The notes under the pieces: model-generated
Told to the model about the DNA's origin: nothing
Databases searched by the model: none
The model's input: the letters and a program-made list of their open reading frames with translations, nothing else
In this document: positions 1 to 6,593 of the stretch, one piece after another
How the letters are laid out: each line of letters begins with the position of its first letter
Position numbering within the stretch: position 1 is the first letter of the stretch
Position numbers and translations under genes: made by a program
From: Propionibacteriaceae bacterium
GTDB taxonomy: Bacteria > Actinomycetota > Actinomycetes > Propionibacteriales > Propionibacteriaceae
DNA length: 9,183 bases
Assembly: GCA_009778535.1 (NCBI GenBank)
Contig: WRJP01000072.1
Coordinates: forward strand, 1 to 9,183
Direction: 5' to 3'

Positions 1-864
1 ACCAGTTTTGATGTTGACAATGGTTTTATCAAGTTTGACCCCAGAAACTTTCACTACCGGGGTGACCAAAGTAAAACTTTGCCGGTAAAGCTGTTTGGTT
101 TCAGGTGACACGTCACTGGCAGTGATGGTGTAAGTGTAGCTACCAGGTTTAGTCAACTTACTGAACGCCATTTTGATGTTCATCGTATTCGAGGGAGTGT
201 ATTTAGTTTTACCACCAGCCTCGCTAAAACTGTAAACCGCTTTCCCTGTAGAATCCAAAATCTGTCCAGTGACCGTACCGATCATAAAACCAGAAGTGAT
301 AGTGCCAGACACGTTAACAATCTGACCGGCAGGTAGCACGCTAGGAACTGGTTTAACCCCCGAAATAGCCAAACCAGCCTTCACCGACACTTGCGTTACA
401 GCAGTTTTACCATCATCGACAGTTTTCACCGTGATATTGACAGTGCCAGGTTTCTTGCCTGTAACCATACCCTTAGCGTCCACAGTAGCTACCGCCGTGT
501 TACTCGAAGACCACGTCAGATTCTTGTTTGTTGCGTTGGTTGGTGTGATCGTCGGGGTCAGTGTGCTTTTCGCGCCTACTTTCAACGTCAACGTTGAAGG
601 ACTCAACTTCACCCCAGCAACCGGCACATTCACTTTCACCTGCACTACAGCTGTTTTACCACCATCGGCCGTTTTCACAGTTATCGTCGCAGTACCAGCA
701 GCCCTACCCGTAACAACACCTTTAGCATCAACTGTCGCAACAGCGCTGTTACTAGAAGACCACGTCAGGTTCTTGTTCGTGGCGTTCGACGGAGTGATCG
801 TTGGAGTCAACGTGGCTGTGCCACCAACCTTGACGCTAGTCGTGGCTGGTTTCACGCTGACACC
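1..864 (-). CDS. BIG2-repeat surface protein, downstream part in shifted frame, 3' end outside window
   Basis: This is the continuation of the surface protein that begins at 2657, read in a different frame. I translated the minus strand from 909 to 1 in this frame and found no stop, so it runs off the left edge. It begins in frame as GVSVKPATTSVKVGG, exactly the expected start of the next BIG2 repeat. It then gives two full BIG2 domains (about 622-864 and 379-621), each with the core TNKNLTWSSSN, VATVDAKG and an ITVKT strand. A different beta-rich module follows at about 60-372 (GQIVNVSGTITSGF near its start, GSYTYTITASD near its end). The last bases start another Ig-like unit (VSGVKLDKT). 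No Shine-Dalgarno, promoter or convincing own start is visible, so it looks like the separated 3' part of one gene rather than an independent gene. The role is probably that of a stalk or adhesion segment on the cell surface. Any sortase motif or membrane anchor would lie beyond the window. Confidence 0.75.
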
Positions 865-1364
865 CCAGACACCGGCACCGTGACTGTCACTGTAGCTGTT
901 TTGCCACCATCAACCGTTTTCACAGTAATAGTTGCCGTCCCTGGTTTCACACCAGTGACAACACCGGCGGCAGAAACACTCGCTACAGAACTATTTGAAG
1001 AAGACCACGCCAGGTTCTTGTTCGTGGCGTTCGCTGGAGTGATCGTTGGAGTCAACGAAACTGCGCCACCAACCTTGACGCTAGTCGTGGCTGGTTTCAA
1101 ACTGACACCAGTAACCGGCTGGGTAACCGTCACCGTCGCTGAAGCTGTTTTACCACCATCGGCAGTCTTCACTGTTATCGTTGCGTTACCGACAGCTTTG
1201 GCAGTAACAACACCAGTGGCCGATACGGTAGCCACATTAGTGTTACTGGAAGTCCAGATAACGTTCTTGTTTGTCGCGTTCGTTGGGGTGACAGTAGCAG
1301 TCAACGATACTGTGTCACCGACTTTGATAGTGGCCAAAGACTGGTTCAAACTGACACCGGTGAC
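373..1364 (-). repeat. Tandem BIG2-coding repeats, four clear units
   Basis: Four consecutive BIG2-coding units are visible at DNA level: 1116-1364, 873-1115, 622-872 and 379-621. A more divergent unit lies upstream at about 1365-1631. The units are about 243-251 bases long. The best-conserved part recurs at about 754-862 and 999-1107, with only scattered differences. The marker ccaaccttgacgctagtcg is identical at 824 and 1069. That spacing of 245 bases is two more than 81 codons and locates the frame change between these two units. Such closely similar units are substrates for recombination or slippage, and for assembly errors. Confidence 0.8.
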
Positions 1365-2657
1365 CACAACAACAGGTGGGGTTGTCACAGTGATCGTGGC
1401 CGTGTCAGAAACCTTCACCCCAAAAGACGATGTACTAGACAATGTGATCGTAGCCGTACCAGCCGATCTACCAGTCACAACACCAGTGCTAGACACAGTA
1501 GCAACACTGGTGTTGTTTGAAGACCACGACAGATTCACATCATTGGCATACGACTGCAAAAACGAAGACGACAAAGAAACAGTGCTACCAACACTCACAG
1601 AAGCTGTAGCAGGACTAACAGCCACAGACATTGCCGGTATAGCAACCTGGGATTTACGAACCCAAGCAGCCGAATCAGAAGAACCCACAACACCAGTAGG
1701 GAACAACACATGCACCCACTCTTTCGACACAGTGTTAACCACACCAAGCACATCGCTAGACAACACCACCCACCTAGACGATTCTGTAGTAGCAGATGCA
1801 TACACACTCGCACCTTGTAAAACTACCGAATCTGGAGTGTCAGGCACATCAGTGTGTACCGTGATCCAAGACCAATCCATAGCCTCATCCACACCAGAAG
1901 TAACCTTCACCCACAACTTCGTAACACCTTCTTGAAGGCCAACAATTTGTGCCGTAGCACCCGAAGCATCAACCGACACCAGCGTGGGATCATCCACAAA
2001 CCAAGACACAGTACTCGCAGTACCAGTGATACTGGCAGTAAACCCAGCCCTGGTAGCGCCAACAAGCACCAACCGGTTAGAAGCAACCTCACCATTCACC
2101 AACAACCTCACCGACACAGCCGCCCCAGAAACCACACCACTGCCAGGATCAAACAGATCCAAAACAGAAACAAAAGGAGCAACCACCGGCACAGTCTCGC
2201 TAGGCGTCACAGACAAACTAGGAACAGGTACAGCACTCGGTACAAGCTCCGCGTCAGGTTCAGGCATAGGGCTTGGGATCGGTTCTAAGGTAGGTTCTGG
2301 ATCGACACTCGCACTAGGCGCTGGATCAGACTTGACACTAGACGTCACACTAGGCACAGGCTCAGAACCAACACTCGGATTAGGCGTAGGACTAGGCTTT
2401 AGCTCTGAACTAGGTGTTGGTTCCAGCTCAAGACTAGGTGAAGGACTGAGAACTGGATCTACACCAGGGACAAGCCTCGGATCAGAACTAGGTTCAGACA
2501 CAGAACTCGGACTCGGAGTAGGCTCAACCCCACCAGACTCCACAACCACAGGCGACGACTCCCCATCCCCCCAAGCAACAGGAACAACCCCAACAAAAAA
2601 CAAACCAGCAGAAACGATCGCTACACAACAACGTCGAACGAAACCCTGTACAACCAC
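852..2657 (-). CDS. Secreted SH3b/BIG2-repeat surface protein, 5' part ending at a frameshift
   Basis: The GTG start at 2657 is supported by AGGAG (2663-2667) five bases upstream. Residues 1-30 form a signal peptide: arginines at 8-9, a hydrophobic stretch from 12 to 28, probable cleavage near AWG. Residues 34-158 are a Pro/Ser/Glu-rich low-complexity linker of the wall-spanning type. Residues about 180-267 are a divergent Ig-like domain (VSWFVDDPTLVSVDASG). Residues 276-340 resemble a bacterial SH3b domain (ASVYASAT, WVHVLFPTG, AAWVRKSQV). Three BIG2 domains follow at 343-431, 432-514 and 515-595, with the TNKN...WSSSN...VATVS...GVVTG core. The frame then closes after VPVSGVSA with TGA at 854-852, in the first residues of the next repeat, while the repeats continue in another frame to the window edge. 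No terminator follows that stop. The protein is likely exported and cell-wall associated, perhaps an adhesin. BIG2 domains alone do not fix a ligand. The domain architecture is clear; the function is not. Confidence 0.85.
   Translation of the reverse strand: MVVQGFVRRCCVAIVSAGLFFVGVVPVAWGDGESSPVVVESGGVEPTPSPSSVSEPSSDPRLVPGVDPVLSPSPSLELEPTPSSELKPSPTPNPSVGSEPVPSVTSSVKSDPAPSASVDPEPTLEPIPSPMPEPDAELVPSAVPVPSLSVTPSETVPVVAPFVSVLDLFDPGSGVVSGAAVSVRLLVNGEVASNRLVLVGATRAGFTASITGTASTVSWFVDDPTLVSVDASGATAQIVGLQEGVTKLWVKVTSGVDEAMDWSWITVHTDVPDTPDSVVLQGASVYASATTESSRWVVLSSDVLGVVNTVSKEWVHVLFPTGVVGSSDSAAWVRKSQVAIPAMSVAVSPATASVSVGSTVSLSSSFLQSYANDVNLSWSSNNTSVATVSSTGVVTGRSAGTATITLSSTSSFGVKVSDTATITVTTPPVVVVTGVSLNQSLATIKVGDTVSLTATVTPTNATNKNVIWTSSNTNVATVSATGVVTAKAVGNATITVKTADGGKTASATVTVTQPVTGVSLKPATTSVKVGGAVSLTPTITPANATNKNLAWSSSNSSVASVSAAGVVTGVKPGTATITVKTVDGGKTATVTVTVPVSGVSA
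2186..2528 (-). repeat. Low-complexity Pro/Ser/Glu-coding tract
   Basis: Residues 44-158 of the surface protein consist of loosely repeated short motifs such as EPTPSPS, SPSPSLELEP and PSPTPNPS. At DNA level these show as degenerate repeats of ggatcagaactagg-like words on the plus strand. The composition is typical of an extended linker that carries a globular or Ig-like head away from the wall. No exact period is kept, so this is drifting low complexity rather than a clean microsatellite. Confidence 0.7.
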
Positions 2658-2662
2658 GAGAA

Positions 2663-2667
2663 CTCCT
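2663..2667 (-). promoter_or_regulatory. Ribosome binding site of the surface-protein gene
   Basis: AGGAG on the minus strand lies five bases (TTCTC) before the GTG at 2657. It decides the start of the surface-protein gene, because the codon is GTG rather than ATG and the signal peptide begins immediately after it. Confidence 0.65.
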
Positions 2668-2696
2668 GGACAGAAATAGGGACGGTAGACACTTTC

Positions 2697-2726
2697 AACC
2701 TACAACACCAACAGTAAAAACGTCAA
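2697..2726 (-). promoter_or_regulatory. Possible promoter of the surface-protein gene
   Basis: On the minus strand TTGACG (2721-2726) is followed after 18 bases by TAGGTT (2697-2702). This would start transcription near 2690 and leave a leader of about 33 bases before the GTG at 2657. The -35 box overlaps the T-run of the upstream terminator. An alternative start using TTGAAA (2693-2698) lacks a good -10 box. The assignment rests on position and moderate consensus matches only. Confidence 0.3.
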
Positions 2727-2750
2727 AAAACCCCGCTGTGCTAGCCGGGT
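2725..2750 (-). terminator. Rho-independent terminator after crgA
   Basis: Minus-strand ACCCGGCTAGCACAGCGGGG is followed by TTTTTT. The arms pair as ACCC with GGGT and GCT with AGC, with one internal G/G mismatch and a five-base loop (AGCAC). It lies about 80 bases after the crgA stop and before the surface-protein gene. It therefore separates the division cassette from the surface-protein gene as transcription units. Confidence 0.7.
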
Positions 2751-2831
2751 GAACAGTTTCTCGTCAGCAGCATATGAACCACTGGTTCCACATCGAACCT
2801 GCGGTCGACGGTAACTGGCGGCAGAAGCTGG

Positions 2832-3161
2832 CTAGTCGCGCCGGTCGTGTTTGCCCCATTGGGTGGCGACGATGAATGCAGCAGCGATGAAACCCATGCC
2901 TACCACAACGTTCCAGCCGCCAAGACCACCCTCGCTTGCAGCCGCACTGATTATCGGAATGTAGATACCGAGTGAGGCAGTCAAGTAGTACACGACCAGC
3001 CAAAGAATGCCCAGAACCAACAAGGTCAGTAAGGTCGGGAGCACCCAAGCACCCGCGCCTGGATTTACCGGCTTATTGCTTTTCTTTCCAGCTGCAATGG
3101 CCTCCTTTGCGGCCTGCTTCTTCTTTTCAGCAGCTTCTTTTCTCACTTTAGACTCTGGCAC
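2832..3161 (-). CDS. crgA: CrgA, divisome membrane protein
   Basis: A 109-residue membrane protein of the CrgA family (cell wall synthesis and septation protein of actinobacteria). In mycobacteria CrgA binds FtsZ, FtsQ, FtsI and PBPs and stabilises the septal complex. The sequence opens with the family signature MPESKVRK. Two membrane segments lie at about 39-61 (VLPTLLTLLVLGILWLVVYY) and 82-101. The loop before the second contains GGWN, and the C-terminus ends in the typical ATQW-plus-charged form. The start is GTG with a strong Shine-Dalgarno. Position beside pknB matches mycobacteria. Unusual is an Ala/Lys/Glu-rich segment at about residues 9-28 (EAAEKKKQAAKEAIAAGKK), which lengthens the cytoplasmic N-terminus and looks helical. 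The gene lies 155 bases after pknB, so it may have its own promoter, and it ends before a terminator. Identification is firm. Confidence 0.93.
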   Translation of the reverse strand: MPESKVRKEAAEKKKQAAKEAIAAGKKSNKPVNPGAGAWVLPTLLTLLVLGILWLVVYYLTASLGIYIPIISAAASEGGLGGWNVVVGMGFIAAAFIVATQWGKHDRRD

Positions 3162-3167
3162 TGATGA

Positions 3168-3179
3168 CTCCTTCTCCTT
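3168..3179 (-). promoter_or_regulatory. Tandem Shine-Dalgarno of crgA
   Basis: Minus-strand AAGGAGAAGGAG contains two overlapping-type ribosome binding sites. The proximal one is six bases (TCATCA) from the GTG at 3161. It fixes this GTG as the crgA start and suggests efficient translation despite the weaker start codon. Confidence 0.7.
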
Positions 3180-3184
3180 AAAGC

Positions 3185-3190
3185 ATTCTA
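3185..3190 (-). promoter_or_regulatory. Possible -10 box for crgA
   Basis: TAGAAT on the minus strand matches the sigma-70-type -10 consensus well and lies in the 155-base gap between pknB and crgA. No convincing -35 box is found 16-18 bases upstream. Transcription would begin near 3178, within the first Shine-Dalgarno copy, leaving the second copy intact. The call is tentative; read-through from pknB is the alternative. Confidence 0.3.
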
Positions 3191-3316
3191 GCGTGATTTT
3201 TGCGCTATCTCTCGGCTGAGCCGTCGCACGGTCGAAACTACGACGGAGAGCAACGGGTTCTGTCCCTTACAATCTTTAACGTCCTTAGCGACGACAATCA
3301 GCCAAAGAACGGGAAG

Positions 3317-5077
3317 CTATGGAACCTCGGCGTCGTCTGGCGGGTCATCTGGTGACTCGTCGCCAGGTGGTGGATCGTCAGGCGGTGGTGGCGGCGTTGT
3401 CTCAGGAGGCGGAGGAGCTTTGGCGATGACTATATTGATGGGTTTGGTGCGATCCCACATTTCACCATTTGCAGGCTCTTGCGAAATCACAGTTCCAGGG
3501 GTTGCGTCGCTCTCTTCTTCGGTGTATTTGATTCCGAAGCCGGCCTCGTTAGCTTCATATTCTGCCCGTCGTAGCGGCAGGTCGATTAAATACGGTACTT
3601 TACCTTCACCGGTCGCACAGTAAATGGTGATTTCTTGCGTCAAAGGTATCTCAGCTCCATCAGCGGGGTTGGTTCTAGTCACATTTCCTTTTTTCGCATC
3701 TTTAGGTTCATCAACTTCGGGAATGATGCTGACATTAGTGAAATCGGTAGCCTCTAACATCTCGCGGGCAACAGTACAATCAATCCCAACCAGACCAGGA
3801 AGAATCGTGCCTTTCTTTGGCCCGTCATTGATTTCGTAATAAATCTCAGTGCTCTCCGAAACCGATATGCCTGGTGGAGGGTCTTGATTGATAACACGAC
3901 CGACCGTCCTGTCATCAGGGCCAGCGACATGCGTTGGGACGGGAATTAGGTTCGATTCTCTAATCAACGCCACTGCATCTTCAGGCAGCGCATCAATAAC
4001 TTTCGGGACTTTGACAAGTACTTCGGGTTCTTCAAAAGGATTCATCAGGAAAAACACGCCGATGCCCAAAGAGATGACGATGAGCGAGATCAAGAAAACC
4101 ATAACTCCGATTCGTCGCTTGCGGGGACGCTCGTCATCTTCGTAGTCGTCTACTTCGGCCGGAGCTTGCGGAACTACCGCTGTTACCTGCTGTGTGGCTT
4201 GTGCCGGAGGTGGTTGAGTGTAGACATCGTGACCGGCCAGCAATCTGGCAATGTCATCGCGCATCGCGGCCGCGCTCTGGTAGCGATCAGTCGGGTTTTT
4301 AGCCAGCGCTTTCAGTACCACAGTGTCCATGCCAGGAGTGATCATCGGATCGACTTGGCTGGGTGGAACTGGTTGTTCTCTAACGTGCTGGTAGGCCACA
4401 CTCACCGGAGAATCACCGGTGAAAGGCGGCCGTCCCACCAAGAGTTCGTACATCAAACAGCCAGCCGAATAGATGTCGCTCCTGGCATCAACAGTTTCTC
4501 CACGCGCCTGTTCGGGTGAAAGATACTGTGCGGTTCCGATGACGGCGGCGGTTTGCGTCATCGTTGCCGACGTGTCAGCAACAGCACGGGCAATCCCAAA
4601 ATCCATCACTTTGACAGTGCCATTTGGGGTGAGCATCACATTCGCTGGTTTTATGTCACGATGGACTATTCCGGCTCGGTGCGAAAAGTTGAGGGCTTCC
4701 AGCACTCCCTCAGTAAATTCTAGTGATTTCGTCGGATGGATTTTCCGGCCGGTACGTAAAATCTCGCGCAGAGTGTGGCCTTCAACCAACTCCATGATTA
4801 TGTAGGGAACGCGAACTCCCGTTGCTGGGTCAGACTCCTCTCCAGTGTCATATACGGCGACAATGTTGGGATGATTAAGTCCGGCCGCAGCCTGGGCTTC
4901 CCGACGGAAGCGTTCTTGGAAAGTGGGGTCGGTAGCAAGGTCGATCCGCAGTTGCTTGATCGCAACCTCACGGTTCAAGCGGATGTCCAGTCCATGGCGA
5001 ACTTCAGCCATGCCTCCACGCCCTAGCAGCGTTCCTAACTGATAGCGTCCGCCAAGCAGTCTAGGCTCTTGCGTCAT
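3317..5077 (-). CDS. pknB: PknB, PASTA-domain Ser/Thr protein kinase
   Basis: A 586-residue receptor-like kinase that senses peptidoglycan or lipid II and phosphorylates cell-wall and division proteins. The kinase domain spans about 12-282. It has the glycine loop GRGGMAEV (19-26), catalytic lysine K41, HRDIKPAN (139-146, D141), DFG (159-161) and an activation loop TMTQTAAVIGTAQYLSPEQ. T174 and T176 in that loop correspond to the autophosphorylated threonines of mycobacterial PknB. A proline-rich, acidic juxtamembrane segment leads to one membrane helix (324-345). Three PASTA repeats follow (about 353-418, 424-489 and 493-552), one fewer than in M. tuberculosis PknB. The protein ends in a Pro/Asp/Glu tail (554-586). 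Cys434 and Cys487 in the second PASTA repeat could form a disulfide. The ATG at 5077 has AAAGGAAA (5084-5091) upstream. The gene is 50 bases after pbpA and is probably co-transcribed with it. No second kinase is visible here. Confidence 0.96.
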   Translation of the reverse strand: MTQEPRLLGGRYQLGTLLGRGGMAEVRHGLDIRLNREVAIKQLRIDLATDPTFQERFRREAQAAAGLNHPNIVAVYDTGEESDPATGVRVPYIIMELVEGHTLREILRTGRKIHPTKSLEFTEGVLEALNFSHRAGIVHRDIKPANVMLTPNGTVKVMDFGIARAVADTSATMTQTAAVIGTAQYLSPEQARGETVDARSDIYSAGCLMYELLVGRPPFTGDSPVSVAYQHVREQPVPPSQVDPMITPGMDTVVLKALAKNPTDRYQSAAAMRDDIARLLAGHDVYTQPPPAQATQQVTAVVPQAPAEVDDYEDDERPRKRRIGVMVFLISLIVISLGIGVFFLMNPFEEPEVLVKVPKVIDALPEDAVALIRESNLIPVPTHVAGPDDRTVGRVINQDPPPGISVSESTEIYYEINDGPKKGTILPGLVGIDCTVAREMLEATDFTNVSIIPEVDEPKDAKKGNVTRTNPADGAEIPLTQEITIYCATGEGKVPYLIDLPLRRAEYEANEAGFGIKYTEEESDATPGTVISQEPANGEMWDRTKPINIVIAKAPPPPETTPPPPPDDPPPGDESPDDPPDDAEVP

Positions 5078-5127
5078 CGACTATTTCCTTTCGGAACCAT
5101 GTACACCTACACATCTGTTCCATTGTG

Positions 5128-6546
5128 TCACTTCAAAGCCTCAAGTACCGCTTTCGCCACGGGCGCCGAGACTCTCCCCCCTGCAACTTCGCTCGCACTC
5201 ACATTCGCATCTTCGATAAATACTGCCACGGCTACCCCGTATTCTTTCGCATATGCGACAAACCACGCATATGGCGTTCTTACTCTATCGGTGACGGCAG
5301 TGCCAGTTTTCCCTCCGACTTCGACTCCGGAAATCTTAGCGCGTTGTCCGGTACCTGATTCAACTACACCTACCATCATTTGCCGAAGTTGCGCCGCAGT
5401 TGTGCTGCTCACCGCGATAGAAGCCTGCGATGGAGTCGCCTCACTGATAACTGACAGATCGTCTCGTAATATCCGATTTACGAGATATGGTTCCATAACC
5501 ACACCATCGTTGGCGATCGCTGCTGCCACCATCGCCATCTGTAGCGGAGTTGCGGCGACTTCGTATTCGCCTATCGCGCTCATCGCAGTTTGGGCAGCGT
5601 CTATTCCAGTAGGGAAACGACTGGCAGCCGACCCAATTTCAGGCAGCCACCGCTTCCCAAACCCGAACGCCTCCGCCTGTTCCTGCAATGTCTGTGCGCC
5701 CAACTCTGCGCCCAGCCTGGCGAAACCCGGGTTGCAAGACACTTGCAGGGCATGGCTCAAACTTACCTTCGACCCACCGCAGGAGCCGGTGATCACCTTG
5801 TCCGAGTTGGGGAGCCGATACCTGCTGGAATCGATTTGAGAGTCAGCTGCATAACCGGTCTCCAAAGCCGCTGCTGCGGTAATCAGCTTGAACGTCGAAC
5901 CAGGCGCGTAAATCTCTCTGGTCGCCCGATTCGCCAAAGGCTTTTCGGCAGCTTTATTTAACTGCTCCCAAGCGGCTTGCGATGCTTTTAGATCGTGGGT
6001 CGCCAGCAGCGACGGGTCGAAGCTCGGAGACGATACCAGTGCCTTCACCGCTCCGGTGTGGTAGTCAAGTGCCACCACTGCACCTTTGCGCCCAGCTAAC
6101 CCATCCCAGGCTGCTTTTTGCGCCTTTGCAGAAATCGTAGTTTCGACCTTAGCTCCGCGCGGAGCCTGCCCAGCCGCTGCACGAATCAATTGCTCTAACA
6201 CCTGCTGATCGGTGGCTCCCGAGAGGTACGGCGATTGCGAGGCTTCCAAACCAGTACTGCCGTAGTAGTACGAATAGAACCCCGTTATCGGGGCATATAG
6301 CGCTGGATTGGGATATTCCCGCTGAAACTTGAAGTGGTCTTTGACTGGTACCGATTGCGCTATCGGGATGTTACCTACCATGATCGGCCCGCGATCTTGC
6401 GCAAATCTGGCATCTGTTACCCGTCGATTTTCTGGGCGTTCATTCAAGACCGTCTGCCGTGCGACCTGCGCGTATGTCAGGTTTGCCATCAATGCCAAAA
6501 ACAATACAAAGACGACTAGCGAAAGTACCCGAATCGGGCGGTTCAT
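5128..6546 (-). CDS. pbpA: PbpA, class B penicillin-binding protein
   Basis: A 472-residue transpeptidase that cross-links peptidoglycan and is expected to work with the SEDS protein encoded just upstream. One N-terminal membrane helix (about 6-27) anchors it. The pedestal region contains ITGFYSYYYGSTGLE (87-101), typical of the actinobacterial PbpA group. The catalytic domain shows all three motifs: STFK (217-220, nucleophile Ser217), SCN (270-272) and KTG (413-415). Cys256 and Cys271 flank this region. A disulfide involving the SxN cysteine has been described, as I recall, for mycobacterial PBPA, so the pair may be conserved. The ATG at 6546 has only a weak ribosome site (GGTGA, seven bases upstream), which suggests coupling to translation of the preceding region. 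The gap to rodA is 43 bases. Length and motifs are normal for the family, and the gene appears intact. Confidence 0.96.
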   Translation of the reverse strand: MNRPIRVLSLVVFVLFLALMANLTYAQVARQTVLNERPENRRVTDARFAQDRGPIMVGNIPIAQSVPVKDHFKFQREYPNPALYAPITGFYSYYYGSTGLEASQSPYLSGATDQQVLEQLIRAAAGQAPRGAKVETTISAKAQKAAWDGLAGRKGAVVALDYHTGAVKALVSSPSFDPSLLATHDLKASQAAWEQLNKAAEKPLANRATREIYAPGSTFKLITAAAALETGYAADSQIDSSRYRLPNSDKVITGSCGGSKVSLSHALQVSCNPGFARLGAELGAQTLQEQAEAFGFGKRWLPEIGSAASRFPTGIDAAQTAMSAIGEYEVAATPLQMAMVAAAIANDGVVMEPYLVNRILRDDLSVISEATPSQASIAVSSTTAAQLRQMMVGVVESGTGQRAKISGVEVGGKTGTAVTDRVRTPYAWFVAYAKEYGVAVAVFIEDANVSASEVAGGRVSAPVAKAVLEALK

Positions 6547-6593
6547 TGCCAGATCACCGCCTCAAGGTAAGTATTTCTCGTTGGCCGCATCAT
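6543..6593 (-). other. Mini-ORF bridging rodA and pbpA (possible coupling peptide)
   Basis: A 16-codon frame, MMRPTRNTYLEAVIWQ, begins with an ATG that shares ATGA with the rodA stop (6590-6593). It ends with a TGA that shares ATGA with the pbpA start (6543-6546). This would let ribosomes reinitiate from rodA through the peptide to pbpA. It has no good Shine-Dalgarno of its own. Chance is a serious alternative for so short a frame. Confidence 0.15.

Noticed and set aside
852..872. Programmed -1 ribosomal frameshift at the BIG2 boundary
   Set aside because: No X-XXY-YYZ slippery site is present. The G4 tract would favour +1, which leads to the third frame rather than the continuing one. I saw no obvious stimulatory hairpin.
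431..2679. Long plus-strand open frames opposite the surface gene (431-883, 880-1935, 1984-2679)
   Set aside because: They mirror the repeat and Pro/Ser codons of the minus-strand gene. Their translations have no signal, domain or ribosome site. They change frame exactly where the minus-strand frame changes, as expected for shadows.
3221..3246. Inverted repeat ccgtcg...cgacgg between pknB and crgA as a terminator or operator
   Set aside because: The stem is only six pairs with a 14-base loop and no T-run follows. It is too weak to call.
5091..5124. GGAAC...GTTCC inverted repeat upstream of pknB as a regulator site
   Set aside because: The arms are five bases with a long spacer, and this is expected by chance in a window of this size.
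5069..5839. 256-codon plus-strand frame opposite pbpA
   Set aside because: It lies wholly antisense to a gene with intact catalytic motifs, and its translation is Ala/Thr/Ser-rich without recognisable domains.
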